Below, piece after piece: positions 36,981 to 49,666 of a DNA stretch of 64,000 nt. A model generated the notes under the pieces. It had not been told where the DNA came from and searched no databases. It worked only from the letters and a program-made list of their open reading frames with translations. A program made the position numbers and the translations under genes. The DNA lies in the NCBI RefSeq assembly GCF_037893015.1, contig NC_133663.1, positions 140,190,553 to 140,254,552 of the forward strand, in the 5' to 3' direction. Position 1 is the stretch's first letter. Each line of letters begins with the position of its first letter. The DNA is from Macrotis lagotis. Lineage: Eukaryota > Chordata > Mammalia > Peramelemorphia > Peramelidae.

Positions 36981-38248
36981 GCAGAGGGTTGATTCATTTT
37001 CTCTATTGTTTCCTTTTCCTAGAACAATTATTGGCACATAACAAATTATTAGTCATGAATTTCTATTGAAATAATTAGTTATATTCTCATATATATTTAT
37101 ATATGAATTGTGAATTTGTTATTAGATTAGGATTGTAACAAACTATATTCTACTATTACTTTAGTTAGTAATGAATTTTGCAATCTCAGCAAAGTCACTT
37201 GTTTTCCTTAGACCTCAATTACTTTTATCTGCAAAAGAAAAGAAAATTGGGTAGACCTAAGTTACCATTTAGATCTGTACCCTATATGTGTTATTTGGAT
37301 ATGATTCTAGTCATATAATTTTTCCTTATTCACAATGGAAATTTTCCTTGATATTTTATTGTGAAAACAAAATAATATTATAATTTGTCATTTTCGTCAA
37401 ATAAATGTAAATGTATATTGTTTCTTTGGAGAGTTAATTAGTAAATATTTTTAAAATATTTATAATATGAATTTTATCAAATAAAGTTGTTTTGAAAGGA
37501 GTAGGACTTTTAAACAGTTATTGCATATTATTATCGATATGTTTAACAAAGCAATTACTATTAAACTATATAATTCAATTCAATTAGGAGAAATCATGCC
37601 AAGTGCTAATAGCAATCAACAGAACAATGAATTATTATCATTTTCTCTCAAATATCAAAGCTTAAGATTCATTTCAATAAAGGAAACATAAATCACATTT
37701 TCTGAGACAGTTAACTAGCAATGTTCTCTTGAAAATTCTCAAATTTTGCATTACTAAATGGCCAATTACTGTCATAAGGTATGAAAGCAGATTTATTAAC
37801 ACTAAGAAACTTTTATAGTAATGTTAAAATTAATTTAATTAAATTAAAGATTCATTTTGCTGTTTCAATATTTGATATATGTGTTCATGAGAAAAGTCTT
37901 TCATAACTGTGAGAATATATATTTTTAATTTATTTAGAATATTCATTTTTATTCTTCTAAAAATCTAATGAGCTATTCAGTATGAAACTGAAAAAAAATT
38001 TCTGACTAAACCTAATACCTGCTGCCAAATATCAGTAGATACTTTTAAGTGTGTGTGTGTCATGTATTTGTTTATCGTAGTGGTGGCTATTTGCTTGGGG
38101 GGGGTCAGAAAACAGAACATATATTAATAAAACAAAATCATAAGAATATCTCTTATTCAACTCATCCAAAATGAGTGCTGCTTGTTCACATTCATTTTAT
38201 TCAGTTTTTTATTTACTCTTTATAAGCTATTCACTGATTTCCTTCATT
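36981..38248. other. AT-rich DNA, nothing recognised
   Basis: No gene or repeat family recognised. A small TG tract lies at 38,049-38,060. Confidence 0.4.
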
Positions 38249-38261
38249 GCAGTCTTTGTTC

Positions 38262-38949
38262 CTTTTCTTCAAGATTTCATTTATTTCGAGTTTTACAATT
38301 TTTCCCCTAATCTTACTTCCCTCCCCCCACCACTCCCACAGAAGTCAATTTGCCAGTCTTTACATTGTTTCCATGGTATACATTGATCTTAATTGAATGT
38401 GATGAGAGAGAAATCATATCCTTAAGGAAGAAATATAAAGTATAAGAGATAGCAAGATCAATCAATAAGATATCAGTATTTTTTTCCCTAAATTAAAGTT
38501 AATAGTCCTTGTCTTTGTTCAAACTCCACAATTCTGTCTCTGGATACAGATGCTATTCTCCATTGCAGACAGTCCCAAATTGTCCCTGATTGTTGCACTG
38601 ATGGAATGAGCGACTACATCAAGGTTGATCATCACCCCCATGTTGTTGTTAGGGTATACAGTGTTTTTCTGGTTCTGCTCAACTCACTCAGCATCAGTTG
38701 ATGCAAATTCCTCCAGGCTTTCCTGAATTCTCATACCTCCTGGTTTCTAATAGAACAATAGCATTCAATGACATACATATAACACATTTTGCTAAGTCAT
38801 TCCCCAATTGAAGGACATTTACTTGATTTCCAATTATTTGCCACCACAAACAGGGCTGCTATGAATATTGTTGTACAAGTGATGTTTTTACCCTTTTTTT
38901 CCATCATCTTTTCAGGGTATAGACCCAGTAGCGGTATTGCTGGATCAAA
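38262..38949 (-). mobile_element. L1-D: 5'-truncated L1, 0.7 kb
   Basis: Same subfamily as L1-C: 'agttttacaatttttcccct' at the 3' end, 'gttgatcatcacccccatgt', 'ggttctgctcaactcactca', up to 'ggtattgctggatcaaag', where it stops. Only the last part of ORF2 and the 3' UTR are present. GCAGTCTTTGTT (38,249-38,260) and GTAGTCCTTGTT (38,950-38,961) may be its diverged target duplication. It retains about 27 bases that L1-C lost near 42,151. Confidence 0.85.
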
Positions 38950-38964
38950 GTAGTCCTTGTTATA

Positions 38965-39920
38965 TATAACTCATATACAGACATGCAGCAAAGGAAGTTA
39001 TAAATAATAATATAAATAAAAACAGCATTTGGAAATAAAACTTTAAAAAATTGAAAAAATCATTTGGAAAATGAATGTTATATACAGGAATTGAGGGAAT
39101 TAGAGAAACATGTTTATTTTTTGCTCAAGGAACTAAGAACTGTTAGCAGTCAATAGGACTGTTACTGTCATGTTGTTTATCTGTTTGCTGTTGGCTTTTT
39201 TTTAAATGAGAACATTTTATCCAGGACTACTAGAACCAAGTCTGTAACTATATTCTAGTCTATGAAATCTTTTGCAAAATGACTATAGTGTCATCTCTGT
39301 ATCTTATTCCCAATGCTGTAATATATGCTTTTGTATAAACTGACTTGATTCCATATGTGTTCATTTGGATCTATATCTTCCTAGTCTTCTATATCTGTGC
39401 ACAAATCCCCATGAGAAACTTTATGTTTGAGGGAAAAAAATCTTTCTTTTTGAGACCACTGTACTGAGAATTTTCTCAGTTAATGTTTGCTCCTATTTCC
39501 TGACCATAAAAATTAATAAATATTCATTATTTTTGGAAGGCAAATAATCAAGAATTAAGGATCTTATGTTTTTAATATTGTGCTCCTCAATTATAATTCC
39601 TACACATGCTTATTTCAATAAATGTATAAATTATATCACAAAAATGTTGAGCATAACCAATTGCAACTCTAACAATATGATCCCATGGCCATTTATCCCC
39701 TAACATGCTGACATATAGCTTAATATGTCCCTATCACAGACAGATGACTGAAGAAGAATTGGTTTAAAAACATCACAATTTGATAAAGATCTCTACATGA
39801 TAAATATGTTGATATTTAATCCTCAGTTTCTGACTTTTAATTGATATGAGCAGTCACTCTCTTTGGTAACACTTCAATATCTGTATTCATGTATGAATGT
39901 ATGAATATGCTTGTAATGAA
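38965..39920. other. AT-rich DNA, nothing recognised
   Basis: No gene or repeat family recognised. Confidence 0.4.
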
Positions 39921-39924
39921 TTAC

Positions 39925-40045
39925 ACTTATGTTACTCTTTTGATCAAAAATCTTAAATATCTCTCTATTGTTTCTTGGATGGAATACAGGCAGTTCACCT
40001 AAGTTCATAAAGATCATCATAACACACTTCTAAATTACAGTGAGA
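39925..40045 (+). mobile_element. Short L2 relic
   Basis: 'gttactcttttgatcaaaaa', 'tcttaaatatctctctattg' and 'tttcttggatggaatacagg' resemble the L2 segment also seen at 9560-9640. Confidence 0.4.
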
Positions 40046-41065
40046 GTTCTTAATATTTTTCTTCATGAACACTTCACCCAGATAAATTTGACCATCAATG
40101 GTTCCCTAAAATCAATTTTTCATCTCATTGATTATACACAGGCTGATTTTTTGCTTACTTAAGGGGACACTGGTCTTATATAGATGCAAAAATTTGCTGA
40201 TATTTAAAGAGGCTCAGAATTCCAGACATGTGATTCCATATTGTCGTCAAATGTTGCAGAAACATGATTTCTTTTAGTTTAAGTAGTCTCCCATTCTACT
40301 TTCTCTCTTACCTAATTTTCCCTCAGATTAGAAATACAAAAGAATTATACACTCATCCACAAACACAATATGTCAAAATATGAATTGGACATGAACTAGC
40401 TAATTTATTCTCACACAGAAAAGAGAATCATAAGGTTCATTTCAAAATTATTGAAAAAGACTTAAGTAATTTATCACTACTAGAATAATTCATTGTAATG
40501 TTTATTTGAGGCATGATTTCTGCAAGGTAGTTATTTAGCTATTTAATATTTTACTTCTACTAAGCTTAGACCAAACTTAAGTAAATTTTTAATTTTTCTA
40601 GTGGTATCAATACCATATACACCAACTTTTAGATAGCTCAGAGAATTATTTTGATATTTTAAAGCCAGAAGGAAAAAGTCTAAATATACAGTGGTTATCC
40701 AATTAGTATTATATACAGAATTTGGATTTGGCAGTCAATTTAGTGACTCAGCCTGGTAAAGAAGTTATACATGACTTGAAGCCTGACCAGTTTTCCAAAA
40801 GTCCTTGTGATCTCAATGAATTATCCTTAAACATGCTTCCATAGGACATGTAAGGGTTCTCAATGACCATCGGCTACACTGAGAAAAATTCCTTCTTCAT
40901 CCTGCATTCCTTCTTTACCCTCTCTCTTAGAATTCTTAATTTGAATTCAAGCTTCCTTCTGCCTTGTACTAAGATTTTCTAGACCCTTACTTCATATTAT
41001 TTGTATATTCCTTTGTATATGACAGTTGAAAATATACAGTAGAATATCAACCCCTAAGAAACAAG
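40046..41065. other. AT-rich DNA, nothing recognised
   Basis: No gene or repeat family recognised. Confidence 0.4.
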
Positions 41066-41069
41066 AATT

Positions 41070-41223
41070 TTATTTTTTAGGTGTTTGCAAGGCAAATGGG
41101 GTAAAGTGGGTTACCTAAGGCCACACGGCTAGGTAATTATTAAGTGTCTGAGGCCAGATTTGAACTCAGGTACTCCTGACTCCAGGGCCAGTGCTCTATC
41201 CACTGTGCCACCTAGCCGCCCCT
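41070..41223 (-). mobile_element. CORE-SINE, complete
   Basis: 'gtttgcaaggcaaatggggt', 'cacacggctaggtaattatt', 'ccagatttgaactcaggtac', 'gccacctagccgcccc'. Close to the consensus, so fairly young. A target duplication is not clear. Confidence 0.92.
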
Positions 41224-41637
41224 TAGCAAGGATTATTTTTATTCCCTGCTCTCAGAATAATCCTCATTAAATTTTATTGAAATCTAAGACCTATATCAGA
41301 TTATTTTCAAGAGGTGAGGAAGAGAGAGGGGAAAGGAGGGAAGGAAAAAATTGTAGTGCTAAAACTTTTCCAAAAGATTATTGGGCAAAACTACCATTGT
41401 CTGTAATTGAAAAAAATGAATTAAATATTTATGTAATAAACGTTTCTTGAATTGAATTCAACTCTCTTATTACTGTTAACATACATTTTATCCAATTGAA
41501 ATTACTATTCTACTCCACTTTATATCTTTCCTTTAAAATAATATAAAAATTAATTGGATAGTAGGAAAAGGATGTTTTTTGTCTTGAGAATCAGAGGAGA
41601 AAAAAAGATACTTGATATTTGATCTATAAGGTGTTTT
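41224..41637. other. AT-rich DNA, nothing recognised
   Basis: Short unique stretch ahead of L1-C. No gene seen. Confidence 0.4.
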
Positions 41638-41650
41638 CACATAGAATTTA
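41638..41650. repeat. TSD of L1-C, left copy
   Basis: CACATAGAATTTA, identical to 48,597-48,609. Confidence 0.95.
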
Positions 41651-44600
41651 TTTTTTTATTTTTTTGTTAATTTTTATTAAAGATATTATTTGAGTTTTAC
41701 AATTTTCCACGCAATCTTACTTCCCTCCTCCCCAACACAGAAAGCAATCTGTCAGTCTTTACTTTGTATCCATGTTGTACCTTGATCCAAATTGGGTGTG
41801 ATGAGAGGGAATCATATCCTTAGAGAAGAGACAACAATTCTGAAAGGAAACAAGATCAGACAATAAGATATCTGTGTTTTTCTAAATTAAGGGGAATAGT
41901 CCTTGAACTTTGTTCAAATTCCACAGCTCCTTAACTGGATGCAGATGGCACTCTCTTTTGCAGCCAGCCCAAAATTGCCCCTGATTATTGCACTGATGGA
42001 ATGAGAAAGTCCATCAAGGTGGATCATCACTCCCATGTTGCTGTTAGGGTGTACAGTGTTTTTCTGGTTCTGCTCATTTCACTCAGCATCAGTTCATGCA
42101 AATCCCTCCAGGCTTCCCTGAAATCCTATCTCCCCTGGTTTCTAATACAACAATAGTTTGCTAAGCCATTCCTCAATGGAAGGACATTTACTTGATCTCC
42201 AATTCTTTGCCACCACAAACAGAGCTGCTATAAATATTTTGGTACAAGTAATGTTTTTACCCTTTTTCTTCATCTCTTCAGGATATAGACCCAGTAGAGG
42301 TATTGCTGGGACAAAGGGTATGCACATTTTTGTTGCCCTTTGGGCATAGTTCCAAATAGCTCTCCAGAAGGGTTGGATGGGTTCACACCTCCACCAACAG
42401 TGTAATAGTGTCCCACATTTCCCACAACCATTCCAACGATAATGATAATCATCATTTCTGGTCATATTGGCCAATCTGAGAGTTATGAGGTGGTACCTCA
42501 GAGAAGCTTTAATTTGCATTTCTCTAATAATTAATGATTTAGAGCATTTTTTTCATATGGATATCAATTGCTTTGATTTCCTCATCTATAAATTGCCTGT
42601 GCAAATCCTTTGATCATTTGTCAATTGGGGAATGTTTTTTTGTTTTAAAAATATGACTCAGTTCTCTGTATATTTTAGAAATGAGACCTTTGTCAGAATC
42701 ATTAGTTGTAAAGATAGTTTCCCAACTTACTACATTTGTTTTGATGTTTGGTACAGTGGTTTTATTTGTGCAAAAGCTTTTTAATTTAATGTAATCAAAA
42801 TCATCTAATTGGTTTTTGGTGATATTCTCTAACTCTTCCTTAGTCATAAACTGCTCCCTTTCCATAGATCTGACAGGCAAACTAGTCCTTGATCTTCCAA
42901 TTTGCTTATAGTATTGTTTTTTTATGTCTAAGTCCTGTAACTATTTGGATCTTGCCTTGGTAAAGGGTGTGAGGTGTTGGTCTAATCTAAGTTTCTTCCA
43001 TACTAACTTCCAATTATCCCAGCAGTTTTTATCAAAGAGGGAGTTTTTATCCCAATGGCTGGACTCTTTGGGTTTATTGAACAGCAGATTACTATAATTA
43101 TCTCCTGCTTTTACACCTAGTCTATTCCACTGGGCCACCACTCTATTTCTTAGCCAATACCAAACAGTTTTGATGACTGATGCTTTATAATATAACTTTA
43201 GATCAGGTAGGGCTAAGCCACCTTCTTTTGCATTAAGCTCCTGGCAATGCTTGACTTTTTATTTCTCCATATGAATTTACTTACAATTTTCTCTAACTCA
43301 TTAAAATAATTTTTTGCAATTTGGATTGGTAGGGCACTAAACAGTTTAGTTTTGGTAGAATTGTCATTTTTAATATATTAGCTCTACCTATCCATGAGCA
43401 GTTGATATTTGCCCAGTTATTTAAATCTGATTTAATTTATGTGAGAAGTGTTTTATAATTGTTTTCAAAAAGATTCTGAGTCTGTCTTGACAAATAGACT
43501 CCCAAGTATTTTATATTGTCTGAGGTTACTTTGAAAGGCATTTCTCTTCCTAGCTGTTCTGGCTGTATCTTACTAGACATATATAGAAAAGTTGAGTATT
43601 TATGAGGGTTTATTTTATAACCTGCAACTCTGCTAAAATTGCTCATTGTTTCCAGTAGTATTTTGCATGATTTCTTGGGATTCTCTAGGTAGACCATCAT
43701 GTCATCTGCGAATAGTGAGAGTTTTGTCTCTTCCTTCCAAATTCTAATTCCTTCAATTTCTTTTTCTTCTCTAATGGCTAATGCTTACATTTCTAATACA
43801 GTATTGAATAGTAGTGGTGATAATGGGCATCCTTTTTTCATCCCTGATATTATTGGAAATGCCTCTAGTCTCTCCCCATTGAATATAATGCTTGTTGATG
43901 GTTTCAGATAGATACTGCTAATTATTTTAAGGAACAGTCTATTTATTCCTACATGCTCTAGTGTTTTTCATAGGAATGGATGCTGTATTTTGTCAAAAGC
44001 TTTTTCAGCATCTCTTGATATGATCATATGATTTCTGATAGATTTGTTGTTGATATAATTGAGTATACTAACAGTTTTCCTAATATTGAACAAACCCTGC
44101 ATTCCTGGAATAAATCCTACTTGATCATAATGTATTATCCTGATGATAACCTGTTGTAATCATTTCGCTAAGATTTTATTTAGGATTTTTGCATCTATAT
44201 TCATCAGGGAAACAGGTCTATAATTTTCTTTCTCTGTTTTAACTCTTCCTGGTTTAGGTAACAGCACCACATTGGTTTTATAGAAAGAGTTAGGCAGAGT
44301 TCTATCTTCCCCTGTTTTTCCAAAGAGTTTGTATAGAATTGGCACCAATTGTTCCTTAAGTGTTTGGTAGAATTCACTTGTGAATCCATCAGGCCCTGGA
44401 GATTTTTTTTAGGGAGTTTGTAATGGCTTGTTGAATTTCCTTTTCTGAGATAGAGTTGTTTAGGTATTTAATCTCATCTTCATGTAACCTGGGCATCTGA
44501 TATTTTTGTAAATATTCATCCATTTCACTTAGATTATCAAATTTATTGGCATAGAGTTGGGCAAAATAATTTCAAATTATTACTTTAATTTCCTCCTCAT

Positions 44601-45436
44601 TGGTGGTGAGTTCACCTTTTTCATTTTTGATACTAGCAGTTTAGTTTTCTTGTTTCTTTTCTTTAATCAAATTGACCAGAGGTTTGTCAAATTTATTGTT
44701 TTTTTTCATAATACCAACTTTAGGTTTTATTTATTAATTCAATAATTTTTTGCTTTCAATTTTATTTTGTCCTTTAATTTTTAGAATTTCTAATTTAGCA
44801 TCTAATTGGGGATTTTTGATTTGTTCTTTTTCCAATTTTTTTAGTTGCATGTTTAGTTCATTGATTTCCTCTTTCTCCAATTTATTCATGTAAGCATTTA
44901 GAGCTATAATATATCCCCTGAGGGTCACTTTGAATGAATCCCATACATTTTGGTATGTTGTTTCATTGGTTAATTCTTTCTATAATTTGTTTTTTGGTCC
45001 ACTCATTTTTTAAAATGAGGTTATCCAGTTTCCAATATGTTCTGGGGCTATATCTCCCTTGGCCCAGCATTGCATATGACTTTTATTGCATTGTGAACTG
45101 AGAAAGATGTATTCACTATTTCTGCCTTTCCGCAGATGATCATTAGGTTTTTATGTCCTAGTACATAGTCAATTTTTGTATAAGTTCCATATACTGCAGA
45201 GAAAAAGGTATAGTCCTTTCTATCCCCATTCAGTTTCCTCCATATGTCTACCATATCTAATTTTTCTAACAATCTATTTACCTCCTTAACTTCTTTCTTG
45301 TTTATTTTTTGGTTTGATTTATCTAGATCTGATAGCGGGAGATTGAGGTCTCCCACTAGTAGAGTTTTGCTCTCTATGTCTTCCTGTAGTTCTTTCAGCT
45401 TCTCCTCTAAGAATTTCGGTACTGTCCCACTGGATG

Positions 45437-45437
<1 letters not shown>

Positions 45438-45512
<75 letters not shown>

Positions 45513-45587
45513 TATATACATATATATATGTATACATATATATACATATATATATGTATACATATATATACATATATATATATATTC
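45438..45587. repeat. (TA)n expansion in L1-C endonuclease
   Basis: About 150 bases of TATA with CATA/TGTA interruptions sit where ORF2 codes for the endonuclease IYAPN block. L1-A has a short TACATACATATTT at the matching place (near 16,915), so the microsatellite probably grew from it. Confidence 0.92.
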
Positions 45588-45904
45588 CCTATTGAAATGG
45601 CTTTATTGTCTATTAGTATTTTTAGGAGGATAAAGTTTCTTTCCTTATCTCTTTTAATGCTATCTATTTTTGCTGCTTTGTCTGAGATAAGGATTGCTAC
45701 CCCTGCTTTTTTTAGTTCAGCTGAAGCAAAATATATTTTGCTCCAACCTTTCACATTTACACTATATGTATCTCTCTGCTGCAAATGAGTTTTTCTAAGC
45801 AGCATATTGTATGATTCTAGTTTTTAATCCACTCCACTATTTGCTTACTTTTTAAGGGAGAGTTCATCCCATTCACATTCACGGTTATAATTACTAATTC
45901 TTTA

Positions 45905-46688
45905 TTGCCCTCTGTGCTATCTTTCCTCTGTTTATATTTTTCCCCCTTTCCCCCCCATCCATATTCCCCAGTATTTTGTTTCTGAATACCAGCCCCTTCA
46001 GTGTGTTTGCCCTCCTATATCACACCCTCCCCTTTCTTTCCCCCTTCCCTTTTTCCCTTTTCCTTTCCCTTCCTTTTGTTATTTCCCCTTCCCCCCCCAC
46101 TCCCCTTCCCTTTCTCCATCCTCCCTCTCCTTTTCTCCTTTATAACTTGAAAGGTTAGTTGTTTTATAAGTTAACTGAGTATGTGTAGGTTGACTTTAAG
46201 CCAAGTCTGATGAGAAGGAGATTCAGGTTTTTCTCATCTGCTCCCTTCTTCCCCTCTATTACCATAGGCTTTTTGTATCTCTTAGTGTAATGAGATATAT
46301 ACCATTCAATCCCCTCCCTCTTCCTGTCTCTTTCCTGTCCCCCTTTGAAAGGAGGTAGTGTTTTTTAGGTCATTCTATCTAAGTCATAGAAAATTCTGAG
46401 TTTCTGTGGCTTCTATTTCAGTATATTCTATCAAATAGAGTAAAAGTTCCTGAGAGTTATTAGAGTCTTTCTCCCAAGTGGGGTTAAAATCAGTTACACC
46501 TCTTTAGATAGCAATCTCATGGATAGGTCATGAATGGCCATCATTTCTGGCTAGGTATATTCTCTCTGCTAGAGTTACAATTCTCAAGCTTTATGAGAAT
46601 TGTTTTTCCCTCCATGCTGGGATATAGCCAGTTTCAACTTATTGGATAGCAATTTTTTTAAACTGCCCCAGCTTTTTTTTTTACATTT
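45905..46688 (-). other. Long pyrimidine-rich spacer of L1-C
   Basis: About 0.78 kb separates ORF1 and ORF2. On the plus strand 45,940-46,140 is nearly pure C/T, so the L1 sense strand is a purine tract with several GGG-GGGG runs. The segment at 46,194-46,224 (TAAGCCAAGTCTGATGAGAA) resembles sequence after ORF1 in HAL1-H (36,124-36,155) and HAL1-G (20,492-20,520). Spacers of placental L1s are much shorter. Confidence 0.7.
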
Positions 46689-47808
46689 TCATGTGTCTCT
46701 TGAAGCTCCTGTTTGATGTCCAAATTTTCTGTTTAGCTCTGAACGTTTCATCAGATAATTTTGGAATTCTTCCATTTCGTTAAATGTCCATCGTTTTCCT
46801 CTGGAGAGAAGGCTCAGCTTTGCAGGAAAGTAGATTCTTGGCTGCATTCCAAGCTCCTTTGCTCTTTGAAATATCTCGTTCCAGGCCCTTTGATCCCTTA
46901 ATGTTGCTGCAGCCAGGTCCTGCGTGATCCTTACTGTGGCTCCTTGATATTTAAATTGTTTCTTTCTGGCTGCTTGCAGGATTTTCTCTTTTATCTGATA
47001 GTTCTGGAGTTTGGCCCTAACATTCCTTGGTGTTTTCATTTTAGGATCTTTTTCTGGTGGAGATTGATGTACTCTTTCAATAAATATTTTGTGCTCTGAT
47101 TCCATGATAGCAGGACAATTTTCCATCACTAGATCCTGTAATATTAAGTCCAGGCTTTTTTTTCCTCTTCAATGTTTTCAGGAAATCCTATAATTTTCAG
47201 GTTGTCCCTCCTCGATTTATTCTCGAGGTCTGTGGTTTTGTTGATGAGGTATTTTGCATTTGCTTCTATTTTTTCTATTTTTTGACTTTGTTTAACTGAC
47301 TCTTGCTGTCTCATGGAGTCATTAGCTTCTGTAGACTCCATTCTTTTTTGGGGGGAGGTGTTTTCTTCATTAACCTTTTGCAGCTCCTTTTCCAGTTGGT
47401 CAATTCTACTTTTGAAAGAGCTTTCCATTTGACCAATTGAGGTTTTGAGAGAATTATTTTCTCTTGGCATTTGCCCAATTGAAGATCTGAGAGAACTATT
47501 CTCATTTTGTATTTGTCCAATTGATGATGTGAGAGATTCTCATTTTGTAATTGTCCAATTGATGATCTGAGAGATTTATTCTCCTTTTGTATTTGTCCAA
47601 TTGTACTTTCTATGGATTTGTTTTCTTGTTGCAATGTATTTATTGTCTCTCCCAAATTTTTAAGCTCCTTCCTTATTTCTTCAAGGAAGTCTTTCTGTGC
47701 TGAAGACCAGATCATATTCTCTTCAGAGGTTCCAGGTCTCTCTGAGTTAGGGTCTTTCTCTTCCAAGAATTTTTCTATGGATCCACCTTTCTGCTGACCC
47801 TTCTTCAT
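46689..47808 (-). pseudogene. L1-C ORF1 (frameshifted)
   Basis: It starts MKKGQQKGGSIEKFLEEKD and runs into a coiled coil built of 14-residue units (IGQIQKENKSLRSS-like). A 38-base instead of 42-base unit shifts the frame near 47,515-47,552. In the next frame follow SIGQMESSFKSRIDQLEKEL and LENKSRRDNLKIIGF (RNA-recognition domain). The C-terminal domain reads ITQDLAAATLRDQRAWNEIF and KRWTFNEMEEF and ends near 46,689. Three frames are needed to cover it. The intact protein would be an L1 RNA-binding trimer of about 370 residues. Confidence 0.88.
47431..47636 (-). repeat. 42-bp tandem repeats in L1-C coiled coil
   Basis: Five units start with a G(T/A/C)CCAATTG word: 47,431-47,472, 47,473-47,514, 47,515-47,552 (only 38 bases), 47,553-47,594 and a diverged 47,595-47,636. 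Each full unit is 14 codons, two heptads of the coiled coil. L1-A shows only about two such units at the same place. Confidence 0.9.
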
Positions 47809-48596
47809 TTTGCTAAGACCTCGAGTTGGGGAGGGGCTGGTTCACAGTGGTTTGGGATTACTAAAGGCTTTATTCATTGAGTGCAATTTCTCTAGCTGGC
47901 CAGAAGGAGGTTTTGGTTGCTTTCTCTGGAGTGTCTGTGACCTTGATTGAGGCCTTCTCCCTTTGCTTGAAATGAGGAGTTGGAGCTATTGAATTCTTTT
48001 GCCTTCAATCAATGGTGGGCTTTCCCCTGGCCTGAGGTCATTCCTCAGCTGTGCTGTTTCTTCTGTTCACACAGCTGGGCCTGAAGCAGAAATAGTTTGC
48101 ATTTGTTTGTTCAGGAAGAGCTCTGAGCTGTAATGGGATTCTGAGTTCCTCACACCAGAGGAGTCCAGGGATGGTGTCCCCAGATCTCCTGCACTGGAAC
48201 TCTCCCCCCAGCCCTGTCTGCAAGCTCCCGGGGGACAGCACCAACACCAGTGCCTCTACTCCCTAGTTGACTCAAGCCCCTTCTGTCTAGCCCCACTGCT
48301 GATGCAGCAGTTCCACCTTTCAGGCCCTCAGACTCCTGGCTCCAATTCAGCTGTTAATCTGGTTGATCCAGGGCTGATCCTCCCTCTGAGCCCAGACTCA
48401 CCTGCCCGGCCCAAATTCGGCCAGTGTTGCTGCTGGTGACAAATCCTTTGGTAGATGTTCTTTCTTCTGGCTTTTTTTTCTCTGTTTTGTGGGTTGGATT
48501 TCTTTTAAGAAGTTTGTTTCATGTGATAGATGGGGAAGAGATCAGGAGACTTTAGAACTGTCCCTGTCTTCTCTCTGCCATCTTGGCCAGAAGCTC

Positions 48597-48609
48597 CACA
48601 TAGAATTTA
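48597..48609. repeat. TSD of L1-C, right copy
   Basis: CACATAGAATTTA, directly after the 5' end of L1-C. Confidence 0.95.
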
Positions 48610-49495
48610 GTATTTAATCTGTTGCAATGATTCAATTCATGAAAGTTCTATCATTTCCAATTAAATACTATACATTGCAATATGGGCCTCCCTGAAGCTT
48701 TGTGTTCCATAAAAGATTGAACTATTAAATACTAGAAGAAAATTAGTTAAATATACTTAATTATAATTAAATTAACTCTCTGACTGAGGCATTTTCAAAT
48801 TATATTGGAACAAGGACCATGAAAATTTTAACTTACTCCTTATGTTAGAATATTTGAGTTCTACTTGACCAGATTTATTTATTAAAATTTCCCGACCATA
48901 CTTTTAAATAAGATATTGAAACTGATTTTTGTATCTTTATGGCAATGTAAATCATAATCTTGAATTATTATTTTGGAATGTTCAATTAAAAATAATTCAT
49001 CATAAACTTTATGGACTATTCTACTGTTCCATATAATGATCAACATATTTTCTTGATAATACTAGCTGATAGCTTCATATTTGTTAATATGATATTTATT
49101 TTAATATACTGAAATTAATAAAGTATTTATTTCTGAAGCATTAATCTAGGAACCAAATGAACCAAAAATAGAACTGGATCTACTAAGACCACAAAATGCA
49201 GCCTATTTGCTTTTATTGTGGAAAGAAATAACTTTTTCACCCCCTCTGATATTACAATAGCACACTGTGGAGATATCTCTAGACTTTCAAGGACTTTTTT
49301 TACAGACTTCAAATTCTTGTCTGTTCTAAAATGCTCTAAAGACTTTTGCTGTTGAAAGAGAACAGAAAATAAAAACTGTCAACTTAGTCTATCAAAAAAA
49401 TGAAAAGGTACATCTCCATAAAGTTGTCCATATAATGACTAATTTAATTTAGTCATGAGAAATAAGGAATTTATTGCTTAACAAGTAGAGGTATT
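48610..49495. other. AT-rich DNA, nothing recognised
   Basis: No gene or repeat family recognised. Confidence 0.4.
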
Positions 49496-49502
49496 TCATA
49501 TT

Positions 49503-49605
49503 AATATATATATATATATAAATGTATATATATGTATTGCATATGTACATATATATATAACATATATATATATACATACATATATATATACGCACACATA
49601 TAATT
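49503..49605. repeat. (TA)n with TG/CA interruptions
   Basis: Alternating TATA with GTATATATATG and CATATATATA words. Self-complementary over much of its length. Confidence 0.9.
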
Positions 49606-49666
49606 CATTGCAATGTCTGGAAAGTTGATTACAAAACACTGGAGTATTGAAGCATATTGAAATATA

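Larger units (their letters stand above)
41651..48596 (-). mobile_element. L1-C: full-length LINE-1
   Basis: The youngest-looking L1 here, with a perfect 13-bp target duplication. On the minus strand: 5' UTR from 48,596 ('gcttctggccaagatggcag'), ORF1 (47,808 to 46,689), an unusually long spacer of about 0.8 kb, ORF2 from about 45,905 (ITVNVNGMNSPLK, the endonuclease N-terminus), polymerase with an intact FADD box near 43,700, C-terminal zinc-knuckle region, and 3' UTR. ORF2 is broken by several stops and shifts, a (TA)n expansion at 45,438-45,587 and a ~27-base loss near 42,151. In the endonuclease the GDLN residues are kept, but the usual SDH before AIK reads SVH, so one catalytic aspartate is lost. 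It cannot be active. Confidence 0.95.

Noticed and set aside
45048-45805. Long open frames made of IYIYIYVY repeats
   Set aside because: They arise from the TA microsatellite within L1-C ORF2 and not from a gene.
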